Source: Paraphaeosphaeria minitans
Lineage: Eukaryota; Ascomycota; Dothideomycetes; Pleosporales; Didymosphaeriaceae
DNA: 64,000 nt
Assembly (NCBI GenBank): GCA_015832175.1
Contig: WJXW01000008.1
Location: 868,001 to 932,000 of the forward strand
Direction: 5' to 3'
Each line of letters opens with the position of its first letter. Position 1 is the stretch's first letter. This document shows, in pieces, positions 46,329-57,461 of this stretch. A program made the position numbers and the translations under genes. The notes beneath the pieces were generated by a model that ran no database searches, was not told where the DNA came from, and was given only the letters and a program-made list of their open reading frames with translations.

Positions 46329-46937
46329 TTGACTCCTCGAGAAACATCCCCGCCTCGTTCGACGCACCTTTCTGTCGCAAATTCAATTGCCACGGATCCT
46401 GCAAGCACCATCAACGGCTCTAGAGCACAGGTACAGTCCAATGCTTCCATGGAAGCGGCGATGGCCATGATTCCTCACCGAACAACTTCTTCGATCAAGA
46501 AATATCTTATCGAAGGTCAGGCCAAAGCCGGTATACAGATGACATTTCCTTTACGCCCTACACAACTTCCTTGCAGTATCACATTTCAAATCGAAGGCAA
46601 CATAATCGAAGACATTGCGTCGGCTCTTGTTGGCGTCGTTGTAAAATTCGACGAGGAAATAAGGTACTTGTATTATCCTGGTGGAACCGAAGTGTTTGCT
46701 TATGAAGGCCGCTTCAAGTTGCGGAATGGCAAAGTACAAGTCATGGCCGAGCTGTTTGGCCCTGAGATAGCGACAGCAGTCAGAACAAGCCCAATCTTCC
46801 AACAGGGCATGAATGAACCAGATCGCACAAAATGTATTAGTATGTCTATCTCAAATGATCCAAGACAGGCTGCATTATTGAGCCTCAGTATTGGCCTGGC
46901 GAAAGGTACTCTGATATCTGCGAAGTTTTATCCATAG
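46329..46937 (+). CDS. Hypothetical protein, about 163-202 residues
   Basis: Frame open from 46329 (TTG) with the first in-frame ATG at 46449 (MEAAMAMIPHRT); a 5' exon may exist. The C-terminal 140 residues have a regular beta-rich pattern (MTFPLRPTQLPCSITFQIEG; EEIRYLYYPGGTEVFAYEGR; KLRNGKVQVMAELFG), suggesting a beta-sandwich or lectin-like fold. The N-terminus is Ser/Thr-rich. No family recognised, no signal peptide visible from the ATG. Confidence 0.4.
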   Translation: MTPRETSPPRSTHLSVANSIATDPASTINGSRAQVQSNASMEAAMAMIPHRTTSSIKKYLIEGQAKAGIQMTFPLRPTQLPCSITFQIEGNIIEDIASALVGVVVKFDEEIRYLYYPGGTEVFAYEGRFKLRNGKVQVMAELFGPEIATAVRTSPIFQQGMNEPDRTKCISMSISNDPRQAALLSLSIGLAKGTLISAKFYP

Positions 46938-46965
46938 AGATAGCGATAGGGGCGCATCGGTATCA

Positions 46966-47244
46966 TCATGCACGAATATACTTTCCCATGTTCACCGGCG
47001 AAATACATGACCAAGCCTTCTTCAATATTTGTCTTCCCACCGGTGTTTCGAACCGATGTCCATTTGTTTGGATCTTTTTTAGATCGTCGCCTTTTTTCCC
47101 GTATGATACCTCGCAGTGGTCAAAAATGGTATTTGCTGGTCCCTCCACCCATTTCGGAGCATTAGGCTTCTCTGGGAGCTTTTTACGGTCATCGTCGTCG
47201 AGCACCGTAACGATGGGTGCCTGGCAATCTATTAGACAAACCAT
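46966..47244 (-). CDS. Small hypothetical protein, 92 residues
   Basis: ATG frame with a plausible globular composition (MVCLIDCQAPIVTVLDDDDR, KKLPEKPNAPKWVEGPANTI). Its stop faces the stop of the preceding plus-strand gene 28 bp away. A TATA-like CATATA lies just before the ATG, rather close for a promoter. No family recognised. Confidence 0.3.
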   Translation of the reverse strand: MVCLIDCQAPIVTVLDDDDRKKLPEKPNAPKWVEGPANTIFDHCEVSYGKKGDDLKKIQTNGHRFETPVGRQILKKAWSCISPVNMGKYIRA

Positions 47245-48220
47245 ACGCTATATGTGATGGAATTACCATAGTCCCAAGCTCTTGCTTCTGGCGTGGTTGC
47301 TGCGCAGAAACGGCGCGCTCAGCGGTTGACGTTTGCAGCCGCTCTCCACGTCGAAATGAATCGTCCGGCCTCGCAATAAATGTTTGTCGGGGTCGTGATT
47401 GTTTCAGCCCACCTTGGGATGGAGATTTTCGTGCAGAGAGTAGGTGCAGGCGAAGTCATGGCCGTAAATGCGCTGCTTGACTGCTGGACGACTACCGTAC
47501 CGTAAAAATTCGAAAGGGACGTCAAAATGCGCGTGGGGTATGGCGACCCGACATTGGCCGGCTGTCCAGGCAAAATTTAGGCATGAATGCCTTACGGTCG
47601 CGTGCAACAGACGGACCACTTAAAAGTCTAAAGACCTAATCTTGGAATCGGATTCTGGTTTTCGCATTGTTTCGCTCAGTCATGAACCAAAATTCTGTTT
47701 TGTACAGTGAAAAACGAATGCAAATATAATGTTAGACAGAGCTGAGTTGCAATAATGCTCATCTGTGCATGTTGCACGGCATTCGAAGCTATATGGCCCG
47801 AGCCGCCGGCAGCTGGCTTGGAAATAGCTTCTATCACCTCGATTTCCAGTATCATCTTCAGGTTCCTCCATCGAACCTATCAAGCACATGATGACTACCA
47901 GCGGACGGTTCACTGTGGGAGATTGCTCGCTTCTGCGATGGGCTCAAGGCTGGATAATGTGTTTTAAGCACACCGAGAGAGAGGGCCTGCGTGGCCTCGT
48001 CGGATGCAATGGTGGTTATTCCCTCGATCGCCAGAAGGGAACCGTTAACTTCAGCCCAAACTGGTATGCTGGAGATGTTCTCCTTAGGATCGACGAGAAG
48101 CCACATCAAGGTTCCACAGCTGAGCGCAGTAGCCAAGGCAAGTAAGGCGTCCGTATTGGTGTGCTTACCTGACTTTGCGGAGAGATCACATCGGGTATCG
48201 TCGACCATCAGGTGCACCTG
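47245..48220. other. Gene-poor interval
   Basis: About 1 kb. A minus frame at 47858-48247 (129 codons) has one hydrophobic stretch (LALATALSCGTLMWLLV) but overlaps the start of the chromodomain gene and has no other support. Confidence 0.35.
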
Positions 48221-49125
48221 ATGGCTGATAGAGCCGAGGAGGGCCAATTTCGCTCACAAAGCTCAGACGTGAGCGTCCAGAACACGACCGGCAATCCTAC
48301 AAAGAGAAACGAAGTCATTGACTTAACAGATCCAAGTAAGCAGAACTCTAGCAAAATGCGAAGACAGAACGAACTATGTGGACTCAAATGATGTAGGTGA
48401 CGTGAGCAGTGATGATGACGAAGAAGGTAGAGAGGAGGACGCGTGCCACCTACATGATAGCTATGATAGTCACAACTGTACGATCATTGGAAAACGAAAA
48501 CGCGATGCTTCGGTCAATACTGCGGGCCGCAAGCGGGGCAGTGGGGCATCAAGCAAGATGTCGAAGAAGCGATCGGCGAATGCCGAGTACGATCCCAAAC
48601 AACGAGAACGATGCTTCTCTCTGCGGTCTCCCCAATCTCCTCCAGGATCATGGTCTCGCGCCGATGTCGCTGAGGTAAAGGAAAACCAAGACACTGGCGC
48701 TAAGAGTAGCAGTAAGTGTAGGAACCAACACCAATATCTATCTTCGCAACACTAAAGATTTGCAAGGTCTCGGCAGGACAAAGAAAAACTACGGAAGTGC
48801 GAGTAAAGACACCGAATACGAGGTAGAGCGGATCCTAGCGGTCCGTATCCATCGCAGCAAGCTGCAACATCGCGTTAAATGGCTTGATTATAAGGCTGAT
48901 CCGCACTGGTACACCGCATCTAACTTCAAAAATAGCCCACACAAACTCCGCGCGTTCCACGAGGTAAATCCTACTATAACACAACCTCCAAGAGGGCTCG
49001 ATCACTGGCAATGGTGTTGGGAGGAAGACAGAGATGCAGATGATTATACAGACGATGATAAACCCATGAGGACCGCTCGCGAAGGGGAAAAGCATATGGA
49101 ACAGATATCAAGTTTTCCTAAATAG
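48221..49125 (+). CDS. Chromodomain protein with N-terminal SIM-like motif, 5' part unclear
   Basis: The secure part is exons 48378-48711 and 48758-49125 (46-bp intron, phase 1). A chromodomain occupies the second exon: EYEVERILAVRIHRSKLQHR, VKWLDYKADPHWYTASNF, with aromatic cage positions Y, W and Y/W. It is followed by NSPHKLRAFHEVNP and WQWCWEEDRD, as in a common fungal chromodomain family. Before it is an acidic stretch and basic patches (GKRKRDAS, AGRKRGSGASSKMSKKR). An upstream ATG at 48221 opens a frame ending with EVIDLTDPS, a SUMO-interaction-like motif, but it runs into a different frame near 48370. Only a 28-bp GT-AG could join them, so an indel is likely. Probably binds methylated histone H3. 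Confidence 0.6.
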
Positions 49126-50722
49126 CAAACTCTTAATGATCACGGTCGTTACACATGGACTTAGTCTTGAGTACCTACATCGCTCTCCGTCTTGACTTTT
49201 ACATTACCTGGATCTGTCCGCGTTTACTTTTGAATTGATGAAAAAGCTCTGTATCAAGTCAAGACTAAGTTCTCAACAGTTTCAGGCTGAGCATGGACAG
49301 TACATCAACACCGCCGAGAGGGCCCCTTCATTGTTATCAAGACTACTAATAGTCACATTCGTCTTCGCTCATCCAGCTGGAGAGATACGTAACTCTTCTT
49401 GAGCTCAGCGTGGCTGTGGTCGCCTCGCGACCGGGAACCAATGCAATACAATCTCAATGTCCTTGACAGGAAAATGTCTCTTCATTGGCAAGGCGCACAC
49501 TCGGCCTCGATAATGTTCTTGAACCTCCCTCCACCTCTGTCCAGCCATAGTGAAGATACATTGCGATTCTTGCGCAGTAATTGTTTTGATAATCATGTGC
49601 CACGATCAATATGCGCTCGCTTGGAGATGGCTCATGTCATGCATCGCTATATAAATCGGCAACAGTCCCGCACTTCTCTTCATCCACTTCCACTAAACTC
49701 TACATACAAACTTCAGCCATAGGTAGGTCTTTTAGGGGACTAATAAACAGAATTCCTAACAGGCTATTAGATACACTACCTGCAGAACTTATATTTACAA
49801 ATTTTTTGGTCGGAGATGGCCGCTGTGGTTTCTTTGTATTTGTTATGTGCATTGTTCTCCGTCGATCGACTAGCATCGAATTTAGGACAGTCGACTATGA
49901 GGTTGATTTGAAGCTTTCTTAAGACTTTCAACCTCGGAACCGCTGGCACGAGACTTTCAACGTCGCAGCTTGTGTGTGGGAGTGTATGGCAGACCGCTAT
50001 CTTAACCTGCAGTGTACGAATCTAGCTCTGGTGTTTCTAGGGGCGCGGCCCGTGCAGACTTTTAGCTCGCAGCTCTTTACAGGCTAAAGTTAGAAATTGC
50101 TAAAACAGGTATTTATGTACAGTCTAGGTGCGTCTGTGCAGGGAAGTAGATGCATATTAAGAATCTATTGCTAATATGCTCTAGAGTAAGTAGGTTGTCT
50201 GTAGGCAGGAAACAACTCTATTGGCGAAGCGGCGTTGACATGACCGACTATCAGTTCAGTGGACTAGAGGAGTATTATAAGAAGTTCAAGACCAAGTTAG
50301 GGGGCGAATGAGAGCTTGAAGTTGCACTTTGAAATTATTCACTTTATTCACTCCCTTATAAGTATCCTTCCTTTGTCATCTTCGCTCGCTTTGTTATAAT
50401 AGAATAATTATAATATAAAAATATTTCTACCAAGGTGCAATGATGAAGCTGTTGCGCGAAAGCTTGTGATTATAAGGAATGGGCCACCTATGCTTTTTGT
50501 TTCAGCTACGTGTGGAGCATTGTATAGCTCTGTGATCTAGCTTTTAAACGATTTCACCGAAGTGTTATGCTGTGTGCACCTCGGACCAGACGGAAACCAT
50601 AGGACAATTGTGGTTGAATCTACTGTAGTATCTGTGCAGCAACGCTAGGAGCATCGCGAGTAGTACCGTGGCATTTTCGCCCTGGTTGTCTTTGTTTGCG
50701 GGAATTCTAGATTGGTTTTCGG
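49126..50722. other. Gene-poor interval with orphan promoter-like element
   Basis: 1.6 kb. At 49650-49659 GCTATATAAA is followed by a pyrimidine-rich leader (CTTCTCTTCATCCACTTCC), like a fungal core promoter, but only a decayed AT-rich sequence follows. From about 49950 to 50560 the sequence is AT-rich and shows no gene. Confidence 0.4.
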
Positions 50723-51193
50723 ATGCAGCTAGCTTCAAATTCTGGAGTACCACCCGCCGCAAAGCACGCCAAGGCCAGAACGGATACCAAATATGATAAT
50801 CCAAAACGCGCCAAGGCTGGAGCGGAATATGAAAATTGGAAACTCGCCATTCTCTACATATTAGTATCATGCCTTCAAGCAAAATTCTTCAAACTCTTCA
50901 AACTTGTCAACTGGTTCTAGGGGAAAATGTGTCTCTTTATTTTCATCGTTCGATCTCGAAGGGACAGACTGCCCGTGGCAGAGCAAGCCGGGACAATAAG
51001 ACAACGCCTCCGCCAACTCAGCCATTTCATATTCGGCTCAGAAGAAGATTATCCGCAGGATTCACACCCTTCGATCGCTGTACCTCCGTCGTATAGTATT
51101 CTGGCGCCTAACACCACGAGCAATTTCGAGAGGCCATTGCTTCACCAAACGGACAGCGGGCTCGACATGGAGATCAGTAGCGCACATGATTGA
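50723..51193 (+). CDS. Hypothetical 137-residue protein, one TM
   Basis: Exons 50723-50863 and 50921-51193 with a 57-bp intron (GTATCA donor, TTCTAG acceptor), phase 0. The join creates a single TM-like helix (LAILYILGKMCLFIFIV) between a basic N-terminus (AKHAKARTDTKYDNPKRAKA) and an acidic, Ser-rich tail. No known family; the splice model is the main uncertainty. Confidence 0.35.
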
Positions 51194-51620
51194 ATGAGGG
51201 GATTCATAGAACTTTTGCATCAAGCACCTCTCCACATGCAGCGCAACGCTTTCGCATCGAAGGCAAAGAGAAGCTATGTGATGACCGAAATCATTAGATA
51301 GAAACAATGCCAAGATATAAAATTGAAATTTGCCAACAACACCAGTGAACAAATCAAAAAGGAGAGACTTCTATAAATTAATGTTCCATGAATACACCAG
51401 GTGCCGGTTCGACCTGAAGATGTTTCAAACTTTACCTAATTAACGTCACCCACTGCGAAGCGAGACACACAGCGAAATGAGACAGATAATAGGTACTTTA
51501 AGCTAAAGTCACTCTAGTAATGCAGTAACGTCTAAATTTTTAGCTTACTTACAGTAATAATATAGAAGAGCTTTTTAGGAATAAGTCCCGTGTTTTAGAA
51601 TTAATAATTACCAGTCCTAT

Positions 51621-51831
51621 TGTCAAATGACAGAAGCCCTGCTCCCGTAACCAAAACGAGGTGGCTGGCTCCCGAGGTGGGACAAGGTGCCTGCCGATGG
51701 GAGCAAGGGAGAACACAAGAACATAAAAACTCCTAAGACGCACGACGCGAAAACACAGACACAATCAATCAATTTCATCAAATCCATCATTCAAAATTCA
51801 TCAGAATTCGCACAATACGTGACATCTGACA
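51621..51831 (+). repeat. Solo LTR of the same copia family
   Basis: 211 bp starting TGTCAAATGACAG and ending ATCTGACA, about six differences by eye from the two LTRs of the complete element. No internal region flanks it, so it is a solo LTR left by recombination. Flanking bases (CCTAT left, AGTCT right) do not form a clean target duplication. Confidence 0.9.
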
Positions 51832-52093
51832 AGTCTATAAGAGCACGGAAAGAGAAAGGAACACCTAGAGGAACCCCTTCTACTAAAGCATAACTTACCT
51901 TGTCTATAACTATTAACATGCTATAATAGGCAGTAGTAGTAGTAATAAATAGATAAGTAAGGCAGCAATAGGTAGGCTAGCTAATAAGTAGGCTAGCCTA
52001 GCTGTTCCCGCGCAACCGCGACAAAGGACACGTTAGTAAGGGTCACTAGAATAAGAGCCACGGTTATTTTTGGGTCTTAATTAAATTAGGTGT
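51832..52093. other. AT-rich spacer between LTR copies
   Basis: Low-complexity DNA with TAG/TAA-rich short repeats (TAGTAGTAGTAATAAATAG; TAGGCTAGCTAATAAGTAGG). No gene. Confidence 0.6.
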
Positions 52094-52098
52094 AGTCT

Positions 52099-52309
52099 TG
52101 TCAAATAACAGAAGCCCTGTTCCCGTAACCAAAGCGAGGTGGCTGGCTCCCGAGGTGGGACAAGGAGCCTGCCGATGGGAGCAAGGGAGAACACAAGAAC
52201 ATAAAAACTCCTAAGACGCACGACGCGAAAACACAGACACAATCAATCAATTTCATCAAATCCATTATTCAAAATTCATCAGAATTCGCACAATACGTGA
52301 GATCTGACA
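52099..52309 (+). repeat. 5' LTR
   Basis: 211-bp direct repeat, identical by eye to 57246-57456; expected to hold the element promoter. Confidence 0.95.
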
Positions 52310-52355
52310 ATTAAGAGTCTCAGTGCCTCTACAACGAGCAGCGAAATCAACAACA

Positions 52356-53708
52356 ATGGCATCCAACCCGAACCAGAGGGACGCGACGGTCATTCTCAGC
52401 GACCCCAGCAAATGGATCCCCTGGTATCGCCAAATCAAGATGCAATGCGAAGCCCTAGAAATATGGGACATTGTAGACCCTGAAGGCGACATCGAACCGA
52501 GTACGAAGCCGACCGAACCTCTCCCACCACTGGTATCCGACTATGAACCAGCTGCTACTCGAAGAAACACGCCATCAGCCTCATCCGTATCAACAAGGAC
52601 TGTGAGAGGCAGCGCTCGCGCAACCACACAGGGCATAGTTGATCCCGTCAATTCCATCGCGCAAACCTCAATCATACCAACGCGATACTCAGAGCTTTCA
52701 GCGGAAGGAAAAGAGGCATACGACGGGGACTCACGAGAGTTCAGGATGGTCTTCGACTCATACAGAATACGCGAACGAAACTATCGAGATGAACGCACGA
52801 ATATTGCGGCGATAATCAAACACCTAAATATAACAGTCAGCCCACACCTTCAAGTGAGCTGCTTCGAGGAACATGAAACCCTCCGCAATTGGATCACAAA
52901 CCTCCGGGCGGCAGTGGGAGTGGACCTTGATGAGGAAATCAGAAGGGTACGAGAAAGGTACCATGAATCCCTGAAGCCTATGAGAAGCCCGCAAAATTGG
53001 GAATCATGGCTCAGCGAATACGACCAAGCGGCGACTCGCGCCGAAGCCCTCAAGATAGGGGACGTGATACAGCGCACGCTGGTTGTGGACGACTTCCTGA
53101 AAGCAATCTCTAGGATTGCCCCAGCATGGATGGCAACATTCACTGGAGCAGGAAGCGACCGAAGTAATATGGAAAGGAGACAGATGATGAAACTCTTCCG
53201 CGAACATATGAGCCTAGCTCACCCAACACGAGGCAAATCAAGAAGTGCCTTTATGACGGGTGAAGCAGCCCATGCGGCGAGCGGTGAATCCGACTCGAAC
53301 ACACAGGGGGACGCCTCGAGTGTGCAAATTAGAGCGCCATCTACCAATCCTAGCCAGGGAAACCAAAGGCAATCAAACAAGCGCAGAATGAATGCACCCA
53401 ATAACAAGTCCAAGCAATCCCAGAAAAGGGATACAGCAGAGGCTGAGGATATATGTCCTGCTTGCGACCAGCGTCATGACATAAGTACATGCTACTACGT
53501 CAACCCAAATCTGGAGACCCCAGAATGGTTCAAACCAAACAAGCATATCGTTAAGCTGGTACAGTACAAACTCCAACATGACCCAGACTTACAAAAGGCT
53601 GTACAGGAAATGAACCTAGGATCGAAGCGACCACGCCTGACTACGGCATCTCGCTCGATCACACCTCATATCAAGACATCCCAGACCCCAGACTCGACTA
53701 TCGACTGA
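52356..53708 (+). CDS. Copia gag (capsid/nucleocapsid)
   Basis: 450 residues from the ATG at 52356; the frame is open slightly upstream without ATG. The product has the helical capsid region typical of copia gag (WIPWYRQIKMQCEALEIWDI; AAIIKHLNITVSP; KLFREHMSLAHP). A single CCHC zinc knuckle near the end (CPACDQRHDISTCYY) would bind the RNA. It ends at TGA (53706-53708), followed by CTA, with the polymerase frame continuing in phase. Confidence 0.9.
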   Translation: MASNPNQRDATVILSDPSKWIPWYRQIKMQCEALEIWDIVDPEGDIEPSTKPTEPLPPLVSDYEPAATRRNTPSASSVSTRTVRGSARATTQGIVDPVNSIAQTSIIPTRYSELSAEGKEAYDGDSREFRMVFDSYRIRERNYRDERTNIAAIIKHLNITVSPHLQVSCFEEHETLRNWITNLRAAVGVDLDEEIRRVRERYHESLKPMRSPQNWESWLSEYDQAATRAEALKIGDVIQRTLVVDDFLKAISRIAPAWMATFTGAGSDRSNMERRQMMKLFREHMSLAHPTRGKSRSAFMTGEAAHAASGESDSNTQGDASSVQIRAPSTNPSQGNQRQSNKRRMNAPNNKSKQSQKRDTAEAEDICPACDQRHDISTCYYVNPNLETPEWFKPNKHIVKLVQYKLQHDPDLQKAVQEMNLGSKRPRLTTASRSITPHIKTSQTPDSTID

Positions 53709-56700
53709 CTAGGCGGACGCGAGATCGCGAGACTCGAAGAGGGCACGATGAAAGCGGCATTTAGCGCAAGCCAACAAGGATATCCATTAAAGGATGCGTT
53801 CATCCTGGACTCCGGCTCGACTACGCACATCTGCAACAACCTCTCAAGGATCGACGACATACGCCCACCGGCAATGGGAGACTATATCTGGGCGGGAAAC
53901 ACAAAGGTCTGGGTACAAGGATACGGAACCGTCCGTGTGACAACGAAGGGGGCACAGAAGGAACAACTCCTTCGCCTAAACGATGTCGCATGGTGTCCAG
54001 ACTTCCTCTGCAGCCTAATATCATTCAGGCTGCTCAGAAGACAAGGCATATGGTGGGAAACCAGAGAAAACCCAACCAGCCTTCGACAATGGGACGGGAC
54101 CATCATCGCCACCCTATCAGAACAACACGGCCAGTGGGTTATTGAGAGCCCGCGTGAGGCCACCGCAGCCTTCCATGTGCGCATGAACCGATCTAAAAGA
54201 TATCCGCAGAGGGCGACAGCAATGCAGTGGCATAAGCGCCTAGGACACCCTGGACCCTCAGCGATTGAACACCTCGTGCAGCAATCTGAGGGGGTGAGGA
54301 TTAAAGGCATCACTACTGTACAATGCGATGCCTGCGGTAGATCGAAATCGAAACGCCAAATACGTAGAGCCCCACGGCTTAACGATGAAGGACCTGGCGA
54401 AAGAATCGCTATCGACTTTCATGAGTACGAAGCAGGCAGCTTCACAGGAGAGAGGAGCCAAATGCTGATTACCTGCCGAAATTCCCGATACGTATGGGAC
54501 TTCTACTTCAAGGACAACAGGCCAGCCCGCTCTATCATCCGACAGCTAAGCCTCTTCGTCCAATTCATGAAGAAGCAATTCAACATCACAGTTGAGGTCA
54601 TTGAGACTGATAACGAGATCGTCACTGTCAAGCAAGAAGTCGAAAGATGGTGCACGTCCCAATCAATCAGACTCGAGCCTTCAGCTCCAGATACCCAATC
54701 ACAAAATGGTGGAGCCGAACGCTCAGGGGGTGTGATAAAAGAAAAGGCACGCGCAATTCGACTGGATGCGAACCTTCCATGGGAACTCTGGCCAGAGATT
54801 ACCAGAGCGGCGGTATATCTATACAATCGAACGCCGAACTATCCAAACAAGTGGAAATCGCCCTACGAAATATTCTTTACGCGCGTAGCAGCCATGAACG
54901 GCACAGTCACCGGACCCCGAAAACCAAATCAAGCTCACCTAAGAGCATACGGCTGCAAAGCCTTTGCAATGACAGACGATACACATCGAGTAAAGTCCAG
55001 ACTTCAGAGGTTAGATCCAAAAGCCTGGATTGGGTACCTTATAGGATACCAATCAACTAATATCTATCGAATCTGGATCCCGTCCATGGCCAAAGTAATC
55101 AGCACTCGCGATGTAGTGTTTGACGAAGAAACGGTCTTTAATGGCAAGACTGAGGACCTGATGGACAACCTCATGCATAACACCCTGGAAGAAATCGCAA
55201 CCTGGGTGAGAACAGTTGAACTACCGGGTACTCAGAGTCAACAACCAGAAACCGAAACGTTCTACGAAGACGATACGACGCAGGAAGAGACTCCGGGTGG
55301 ACAACAACCCAGATACTACCGAGGAAGGAAGGTTGTAGAGGCATACCCAACGCCACCACAAACTCCTCCGCCGGTAGCCCTTCTTGTCCAAGAAGAAGTA
55401 AGCAACGATGGCAAGATGAGGTTCTTCAATCAACCCACGTCAATGACGGTCCCATGGGCAGCCGCCTTCATGGCGGGCACCGAAGCCGGACATGTTGGCC
55501 TACACGAGGGCAAGCCAATCGATAAAGCTCAGATGAAGCGACTACTAGCTAAGGGGATCAAACCCCACCGCAACCAGTTGCCACCATTACCAACAGCGCA
55601 TTCGAAGCTAGAAGAGCACCCTCTCTACGAAATGTTCAAGGAAGCAGAAAGAACGCACCTTGAGAGCCACAGGCAAATGAAATCCTGGACTGAGATTCCA
55701 GCGTCACCAGTCAAGAAAGCAGGACAGCAGATACTGGACTGTATGTGGGTGTACACATACAAACTCGATAAACACCACCGCCTCAACAAATGCAAGGCAA
55801 GGCTTGTGGCGAGAGGAGACCAGCAGCGCAACATTACAGGCCAGGACACGTACGCTGCGACCTTGGCAGGCCACTCCTTTAGGATGTTAATGGCAATCGC
55901 TGCCAAATTCGATCTCGAACTCAAACAGTACGATGTGACCAACGCCTTCGTGCACGCAGAAATCGATCGAGAAATATACATGAGGATGCCACGAGGATAC
56001 CAGAAGCCAGCCACCTTACTTAAAGTACAGAAGGCACTATACGGTCTTCGGATCTCACCACTACTCTGGCAGAAAGAACTCACAACCACGCTGTCTAAGA
56101 TTGGGTTCAGGCAGATACCGCAAGAGCCCTGCTGTATGATCAAGGATGGAGTTATCATCTTCTTCTATGTGGACGACATCATAATCGCATACCACTCGAA
56201 GCAACAGCAGGAAGCAACAAGGGCTGTCGAATTAATCCAGGACAAGTATCTATGCACCGGAGGAGAGGACCTTCAATGGTTCCTAGGCGTAGAAGTGATA
56301 CGCGACCGAACTCAGAAGACAATTCAGTTATCGCAGGCCGCATATGCGGACAAAATCAGTCAACTAGCCAGCAGACGGGATATAAGACATGATACACCAA
56401 TGTCAAGTGTCGAACTCAAACCAAGGGAAGGCCTAGCAGAACCAGCTGAAATCAATCGATACCAACGTAAGATCTGATCACTGCTGTTCGCAGCAGTCAC
56501 CACAAGACCAGACATAGCGTTTGCGACTTCAAGACTCGCTCGATTCCTGGTCAATCCGAGCACTGAACATCAAGACGCTGCAGACCGCGTGCTTCTCTAT
56601 CTCAAACGGTCGAGAGCCCTAGCCCTCGAGCTCGGCAGAGGCGACGACCTTGAGGTAGCCAGCGACGCATCATTTGCAGACAATACCCTTGACAGGAAAA

Positions 56701-57224
56701 GCTCACAGGGATATGCAATCAAGCTGTTCGGCGGCCTAATCGCCTGGAGAGCAAGCAAGCAAGATACTGTCACGACGTCCACTACTGAAGCAGAATTGTT
56801 GGCGTTGTCTCAAGTGGCCAAAGAGGCAATTTTTACGACGCGATTGCTGAAGGAGCTTCAGGTAACCCTGAGCAATCCAATCATCACAATCAAATGCGAC
56901 AATGCCCAGACCATTCGGCTGGTCAATGAGGACGTGGCCAAGCTCCACACAAAGCTTCGGCACGTTGAAATACACGGCCACTGGCTGCGACAGGAAGTTA
57001 CCCGAAAGATGATCAAGGTAGAGTATACGCCGTCTGACAACATGATCGCAGATGGATTTACCAAGTCACTGCCAGCCAATAAATGGGCCAGTTTCATTGA
57101 TCAATTGGGACTTGTCAAACGCAAAGAAGCCACGTTAAAGGAAGCTCAGCTTGAGGAGTTGCAGGAGCAGCTGGAGGGCCTCGTACTAAAGGATCAATCA
57201 ACCAGTTTGCACAGCTTGCAATAG
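53709..57224 (+). pseudogene. Copia pol, one internal stop
   Basis: Same phase as gag; the first ATG is 53748. Order: aspartic protease (ILDSGSTTHIC), GAG-pre-integrase (QWHKRLGHPG then CDACGRSKSKR zinc finger), integrase core (AIDFHEYEAG, ETDNEIV, NGGAERSGG), reverse transcriptase (DVTNAFVHAEI, FFYVDDIIIAYHS), RNase H (VASDASFADN, TTSTTEAELLALSQ). A TGA at 56475-56477 interrupts the segment linking reverse transcriptase to RNase H (before SLLFAAVTTRPDIAFA); family members read through here without a stop. Otherwise intact, so this copy is a recent but probably defective insertion, or contains a sequencing error. Confidence 0.88.
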
Positions 57225-57245
57225 GACTTCCAAGCTGAGGGGGTG

Positions 57246-57456
57246 TGTCAAATAACAGAAGCCCTGTTCCCGTAACCAAAGCGAGGTGGCTGGCTCCCGA
57301 GGTGGGACAAGGAGCCTGCCGATGGGAGCAAGGGAGAACACAAGAACATAAAAACTCCTAAGACGCACGACGCGAAAACACAGACACAATCAATCAATTT
57401 CATCAAATCCATTATTCAAAATTCATCAGAATTCGCACAATACGTGAGATCTGACA
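57246..57456 (+). repeat. 3' LTR
   Basis: 211-bp direct repeat, identical by eye to 52099-52309, preceded by the polypurine tract and followed by AGTCT. Confidence 0.95.
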
Positions 57457-57461
57457 AGTCT

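Larger units (their letters stand above)
52099..57456 (+). mobile_element. Ty1/copia LTR retrotransposon, young insertion
   Basis: 5,358-bp element bounded by 211-bp LTRs (TG...CA) that look identical, inside a 5-bp target duplication AGTCT (52094-52098 and 57457-57461). Domain order gag, protease, integrase, reverse transcriptase, RNase H identifies the copia superfamily. A purine run (GCTGAGGGGGTG) directly precedes the 3' LTR as polypurine tract. No clear primer-binding site was matched after the 5' LTR. Confidence 0.95.

Noticed and set aside
48335..48390. 28-bp intron joining the SIM-like head to the chromodomain gene
   Set aside because: Too short for a fungal intron; an indel or different splice is more likely.
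51549..51764. Frame in and before the solo LTR, repeated at 57198-57389
   Set aside because: The same frame recurs in each LTR copy; it is antisense LTR sequence, not a host gene.
53821..56158. Several minus frames of 60-177 codons
   Set aside because: Antisense shadows of the copia pol region.
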